Source: Clostridium sp. UBA1056
GTDB lineage: Bacteria > Bacillota > Clostridia > Clostridiales > Clostridiaceae
Assembly (NCBI GenBank): GCA_002316385.1
Contig: DCDL01000023.1
Location: 64,766-75,131, forward strand
Direction: 5' to 3'
DNA length: 10,366 bases
A program made the position numbers and the translations under genes. The notes below the pieces were generated by a model. It saw nothing but the letters and a program-made list of their open reading frames with translations, did no database searches and was not told the DNA's origin. Numbering within the stretch: position 1 is the first letter of the stretch; the number at the start of each line of letters is the position of its first letter. Shown one piece after another: positions 6,847-10,366 of the stretch.

Positions 6847-6875
6847 TTGATTTTTCTGAAAAAATGTTTTAATAT
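6847..6875 (+). promoter_or_regulatory. Possible sigma-A promoter of the MutS2-like leader
   Basis: TTGATT (6847-6852), a 17-base spacer and TAATAT (6870-6875). Both boxes match consensus at four of six positions. Transcription would begin near 6882, making a leader of about 280 bases before the MutS2-like start codon. Confidence 0.4.
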
Positions 6876-7060
6876 TAAATTACATAGATTTCAAAAGAGA
6901 GAGAGGTTTTTTTGTGAGTGTCTAGTATCTAAAATAGTAATTAAATATTAATCTTAAAAATTAGGGTATTATATACCTCTATTTGTTGTGGGATTAATTA
7001 AACTATTAAAGATACAAGTCCACGAAATTTACCTTAGGATAGCTATAGCTATCTTTATTA

Positions 7061-7093
7061 ATGGCGAGTTTAGAGCTGTGGAAGTATCCATAG
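7061..7093 (+). CDS. Possible 10-codon leader peptide overlapping the terminator
   Basis: ATG GCG AGT ... TAG reads MASLELWKYP, and its last seven codons, including the stop, lie in the terminator hairpin. A ribosome on it would block that hairpin. There is no good Shine-Dalgarno in place: AGGA at 7036-7039 is 21 bases away and within a stem. This is speculative and may be chance. Confidence 0.15.
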   Translation: MASLELWKYP

Positions 7094-7101
7094 CTTTTTT
7101 T
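7074..7101 (+). terminator. Intrinsic terminator in the MutS2-like leader
   Basis: Nine-bp stem AGCTGTGGA/TCCATAGCT (one G.U pair), loop AGTA, then a run of seven T (7095-7101). This canonical terminator ends 58 bases before the MutS2-like start codon, so any transcript from upstream must read through it. Confidence 0.85.
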
Positions 7102-7159
7102 ATTTTAGAAATCTATGAAAGATTTCATGGACTTAATAATAAGTAAAGGAATCGTGAAA

Positions 7160-9064
7160 ATGAATATTAGTACATTGGAAAAATTATATTATAATCAAAT
7201 TAAGGAAATCGTTAAATCCTATTGTGTAAGTGGATTAGGAAGAGAATTATTAGATAAGCTTCAACCTAGTAATAATATAAAACAAGTAAAAAGAATGTTA
7301 GATGAAACATCTGAAGGTAGAAGGCTTATAGATGCTTCTTATCATATGCCTCTAAAGGGAGTATTTAATATTACTCCTTTAATAGAGAAAATAGATAAAG
7401 GTTCAGTTCTTGAACCATCAGAGCTAACTACAATAGATAATTTCTTACGTGGGTGTAGAAAGGTTAAAGTCTTTATAAAAGATAAAGAGGGGTATGCTCC
7501 AACCCTAAGTGCCTATGGAGAAAGTATTACAGAGCTAAAATATATAGAGGAAGAAATAGAGGCCTCTATTAAGGGCAGCATAGTAGATTCTAATGCTAGT
7601 AAAGAACTTAAGAAAATTAGAAGGCATATTGAAAATTGTGAAGATAAGATTAAAGAGAGGTTAGATAAATTTATAAAAAGCAGCACTAATAAAGAATATA
7701 TTCAAGAGTTTTTTATAAGCCAAAGGAATGGTAGATACACAATTCCTATAAAAGCTTCTTATAAAAATCAAGTTCAAGGTACTATAGTAGAGGTATCATC
7801 TAAAGGCACTACTGTATTTATAGAACCTGATTCTATATCAAAATACACTACTGAGCTAATTACACTAAAATCGGAAGAATCCATGGAGGAGTATAGGATA
7901 CTTGCAACCTTGACGGATATGATATTTGAAAGGATTAAAGAGCTAAAGATAAATATAGAGATAATTGCAGAATATGATATGATTCTGGCGAAAGCAAAAT
8001 ATAGTAAAGATATAGAAGGAATACAACCAATATTAAATAATCATGGATATATAAATATAATTAAGGGGAGGTATCCATTGATTAAAGATGCAGTTCCTCT
8101 AGATTTTAATATAGGAACTGACTATAGAACTTTAATTATAACTGGACCCAATGCTGGAGGAAAGACAGTAGTGTTAAAGACAGTAGGGCTTCTTACACTA
8201 GCTACACAAAGTGGATTTCATATAGGGGCAGAAGATGGAAGTGAGATAGCTATATTTGATAAGATATTTGTAGATATTGGGGATGATCAAAGTGTGGAAA
8301 ATGCTTTAAGCACATTCTCGTCTCACGTTAAAAACCTCAGTGGAATTTTAAAAGAAAGTAATAAAAATACCCTTCTTCTTCTTGATGAGATAGGAAGTGG
8401 CACAGAGCCTAATGAAGGAGCAGCACTCGCTATTGCGATATTAGAGGAGTTTTATCATAAGGGATGTATTACTGTTGCATCTACTCATTATGGGGAAATT
8501 AAAAATTTCTCTCAGAATCATCCGGATTTTGAAAATGCAGCTATGGAATTTAAAAGAGAAACATTAGACCCCCTATATAAACTTTCTATTGGAAAGAGTG
8601 GAAATAGTAATGCTCTTTATATTTCAAAGAAGATGGGAATAGGTGATAAAATAATAGAAAGAACAAGAAGGTATATTGAAACTAAAGAGTATAACTATGA
8701 ATTGTTAAGGGATAGTAAACTTATTAAAAATAAAGATATGGAGAGTAATGGCGAAGAATCCTATAATTATGAAAAAGGTGATAGAGTTATAGTTTTAGAT
8801 AAAAAGCTTTCAGGAGTTGTATATAAGGAAAAAGATAAATTTAATAATGTTATTGTATTTTTAGAGGGTAAATTTATTGAAGTAAATTATAATAGGCTAA
8901 AGCTAGAGGTTAGTGCAGCAGAATTATATCCTGAAGACTATGACTTAAATCAGATTTTTATAGCTTACAAAGAAAGAAAGTTAGAACACGATATAGAAAG
9001 AGGTTCTAAAAAGGCACTTAAAAGAATCCAAAAAGAATCTAAAAAGGGAATTTGTGAACAATAA
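7160..9064 (+). CDS. MutS2-type ATPase lacking the Smr domain
   Basis: MutS-family P-loop ATPase of the MutS2 branch. Numbered from ATG 7160 (634 residues): an N-terminal MutS core and lever region; a MutS2-like segment with RNGRYTIPIKASYKNQVQG and STKGTTVFIEP-like sequence at about 188-223; Walker A GPNAGGKT at 329-336; signature STFSSHVKNL at 384-393; Walker B LLLLDEIGSGTEP with D409/E410; and the H-loop STHYGEIK with H443. A KOW-like segment follows (GDRVIVLDKKLSGVVY, to NYNRLKLEV, about 540-584), then a charged tail. Full MutS2 is about 785 residues with a C-terminal Smr domain, which is absent here. ATG 7160 has AAAGGA 9 bases upstream; the in-frame ATG at 7115 has no ribosome site and follows the terminator closely. 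MutS2 roles include suppressing recombination and acting on stalled ribosomes; which applies here is unknown. Confidence 0.88.
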   Translation: MNISTLEKLYYNQIKEIVKSYCVSGLGRELLDKLQPSNNIKQVKRMLDETSEGRRLIDASYHMPLKGVFNITPLIEKIDKGSVLEPSELTTIDNFLRGCRKVKVFIKDKEGYAPTLSAYGESITELKYIEEEIEASIKGSIVDSNASKELKKIRRHIENCEDKIKERLDKFIKSSTNKEYIQEFFISQRNGRYTIPIKASYKNQVQGTIVEVSSKGTTVFIEPDSISKYTTELITLKSEESMEEYRILATLTDMIFERIKELKINIEIIAEYDMILAKAKYSKDIEGIQPILNNHGYINIIKGRYPLIKDAVPLDFNIGTDYRTLIITGPNAGGKTVVLKTVGLLTLATQSGFHIGAEDGSEIAIFDKIFVDIGDDQSVENALSTFSSHVKNLSGILKESNKNTLLLLDEIGSGTEPNEGAALAIAILEEFYHKGCITVASTHYGEIKNFSQNHPDFENAAMEFKRETLDPLYKLSIGKSGNSNALYISKKMGIGDKIIERTRRYIETKEYNYELLRDSKLIKNKDMESNGEESYNYEKGDRVIVLDKKLSGVVYKEKDKFNNVIVFLEGKFIEVNYNRLKLEVSAAELYPEDYDLNQIFIAYKERKLEHDIERGSKKALKRIQKESKKGICEQ

Positions 9065-9135
9065 GTAACCTTTGTATTCTTATAGAAAATATTGTCCATA
9101 ATATAAAAAGATTTTGTTAATTAGTGGAGGAAATT

Positions 9136-10317
9136 ATGGCAATAGAAAAAAGTTTAATTGAAGGATTTTTAAAACAGTTTGATACAGTTCCTTTTTCGGT
9201 AAAATATAAGGAGGAAGAGGAATTTGTTATAGGTGAAGGTGAACCTAAATTTAAGATAGCTATAAGAAAATTACCGAATAAAACTGATTTACTAAAAAGT
9301 ACTTCCCTTGCTTTAGGAGAAGCTTACATGAATGGAGATATAGATTTAATAGAAGGAGATCTATATTATGCTCTTGATACGCTATTAAGTAATATAGATA
9401 AGTTTACCTTAGATATGAAAGGTCTTAAAAAGCTACTGTATACTTCTACTTCTTCAAAGCATCAAAAGGAAGAAGTATGTTCTCACTATGATATAGGAAA
9501 TGATTTTTATAAGTTATGGCTTGATAAAACCATGAGTTATTCTTGTGGTTACTTTAAAAATGATAATGATACATTAGAAGAAGCCCAGATGAATAAAATA
9601 CATCATATACTTAATAAGCTTAATTTAAAGGAAGGTATGAGCTTATTAGATATTGGATGTGGTTGGGGGTATTTATTAGTAGAAGCTGCTAAGAAATATA
9701 AAATTCATGGTGTTGGGATAACACTTAGTGAAGAACAATATAAGGGGTTTGCAGAGCTAATTGAGAAGGAAAACCTAGGGGAGTATCTACAGGTTAAGCT
9801 TTTAGACTATAGAAAATTAAAGGATTCAGGTATGACCTTTGATAGAGTAGTTAGTGTTGGTATGATTGAGCATGTGGGAAGAGAAAATTACAGTTTATTC
9901 TTTGATAATGTAAGTAAAGTATTAAATCCTAAAGGTGAGTTTTTACTACACTATATAAGTAGCCTCCATGAATCTCAAGGAGACCCATGGATTAAAAAAT
10001 ACATCTTTCCAGGCGGTGTAATTCCTAGTATAAGAGAAATAATGGATACTGCTTGTGAGCATAAGTTTTATACTATAGATGTAGAAAGTTTAAGATCTCA
10101 TTACAATAAAACATTGCTTTGTTGGTATAAAAATTTTCAAGATAATATAGATGAAATTAAAAAATTAGTAGATGAAAGATTTATAAGAATGTGGGAAATA
10201 TATTTATGTTCTTGTGCAGCTTCATTTAATAATGGAGTTGTAGATTTACATCAAATGCTCTTTACTAAAGGAGCTAAAAATGATTTACCACCTACAAGAG
10301 AATATATGGATAAATAG
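9136..10317 (+). CDS. cfa: Cyclopropane-fatty-acyl-phospholipid synthase
   Basis: Transfers a methylene group from S-adenosylmethionine onto the cis double bond of phospholipid acyl chains, forming cyclopropane rings; it works at the membrane surface. 393 residues from ATG 9136 (E. coli Cfa has 382). An N-terminal lipid-facing domain covers about 1-110, followed by HYDIGNDFY at 117-125 and SAM motif I, LDIGCGWG, at 171-178. The residues matching the E. coli bicarbonate/active site are all present: C137 (SYSCGYF), E245 (MIEHVG), H272 and I274 (LLHYIS), and Y323 (SHYNKT). The start is set by GGAGG at 9126-9130, 5 bases upstream; a GTG at 9124 overlaps that site and is rejected. The gene begins 71 bases after the MutS2-like gene with no terminator between, so co-transcription is possible. 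No clear terminator follows before the window ends. Confidence 0.95.
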   Translation: MAIEKSLIEGFLKQFDTVPFSVKYKEEEEFVIGEGEPKFKIAIRKLPNKTDLLKSTSLALGEAYMNGDIDLIEGDLYYALDTLLSNIDKFTLDMKGLKKLLYTSTSSKHQKEEVCSHYDIGNDFYKLWLDKTMSYSCGYFKNDNDTLEEAQMNKIHHILNKLNLKEGMSLLDIGCGWGYLLVEAAKKYKIHGVGITLSEEQYKGFAELIEKENLGEYLQVKLLDYRKLKDSGMTFDRVVSVGMIEHVGRENYSLFFDNVSKVLNPKGEFLLHYISSLHESQGDPWIKKYIFPGGVIPSIREIMDTACEHKFYTIDVESLRSHYNKTLLCWYKNFQDNIDEIKKLVDERFIRMWEIYLCSCAASFNNGVVDLHQMLFTKGAKNDLPPTREYMDK

Positions 10318-10366
10318 TTTTAAAGGGACTTTAGCAAAATATATTACTAATCTTATATAAAATATT

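Larger units (their letters stand above)
6882..7101 (+). ncRNA. Structured leader RNA, candidate attenuator or riboswitch
   Basis: No + strand gene precedes this region; the upstream gene is divergent. Helices seen: AGAGGT (6902-6907) with ACCTCT (6975-6980), or alternatively the local hairpin GGTAT-TAT-ATACC (6965-6977). TTGTGGG (6986-6992) pairs with TCCACGA (7019-7025). AGGATAGC-TATA-GCTATCTT forms a hairpin at 7036-7055. The terminator follows at 7074-7101. TCCACG (7019-7024) can instead pair with TGTGGA (7077-7082) in the terminator's 5' arm, and AGCTAT (7047-7052) with ATAGCT (7090-7095) in its 3' arm. Either would prevent termination. I do not recognise a known riboswitch or T-box core. 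Boundaries are estimates, and a stand-alone small RNA is the alternative. Confidence 0.45.

Noticed and set aside
6882..7101. T-box, c-di-GMP, SAM, TPP, lysine, preQ1 or other known riboswitch in the MutS2-like leader
   Set aside because: I looked for their conserved cores by eye (for example the T-box GGGTGG element) and found none. A covariance-model search would be needed to exclude divergent members.
7115..7159. In-frame N-terminal extension of the MutS2-like protein from ATG 7115
   Set aside because: No ribosome-binding site precedes it and it starts 14 bases after the terminator T-run. ATG 7160 has AAAGGA at good spacing and matches the family's usual N-terminus.
10318..10366. Terminator after cfa from TAAAG/CTTTA near 10320-10335
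   Set aside because: The stem is only about five AT-rich base pairs and no T-tract follows.

Overview
The window is AT-rich, with strong Shine-Dalgarno sites, AGA/TTA/ATA-biased codons and protein families typical of spore-forming Firmicutes. The best fit is a Clostridium or close relative (inference; there is no rRNA or other marker gene). It looks chromosomal. I see no insertion sequence, phage gene, tRNA, rRNA or CRISPR array.

Layout, left to right. (1) A PepV-type dipeptidase (+), closed by a clear terminator. (2) A 0.4-kb AT-rich spacer holding a perfect 34-bp palindrome and further repeats. (3) A berberine-bridge-type FAD oxidoreductase (+) with both residues used for bicovalent FAD attachment. 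(4) A convergent-gene spacer with several inverted repeats. (5) A ymaF gene (-) with a mixed-charge, tandem-repeat N-terminus, a His-rich triplicated domain, and a good match to a sigma-K (late mother-cell) promoter. (6) A 0.5-kb AT-rich divergent spacer. (7) A CNNM/CorC (hemolysin C-like) membrane protein with a CBS pair (+). (8) A bidirectional terminator and a convergent YhhN lysoplasmalogenase-family membrane protein (-). (9) A 350-bp divergent region with a long structured leader ending in a textbook intrinsic terminator directly before the next gene. (10) A MutS2-type ATPase (+) that keeps the MutS core, ATPase and a KOW-like segment but lacks the C-terminal Smr domain. (11) A cyclopropane-fatty-acid synthase (+) 71 bp downstream with no terminator between, so possibly co-transcribed.

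The genes do not form one pathway. Two encode lipid-modifying enzymes (YhhN on vinyl-ether lysolipids, Cfa on unsaturated acyl chains), which fits a clostridial membrane containing plasmalogens and cyclopropane lipids. The most interesting signals are the MutS2-like gene behind a conditional-looking terminator, with a possible 10-codon leader peptide running into the hairpin, and the His-rich YmaF protein with its sporulation-type promoter and G7 tract at the ribosome-binding position.
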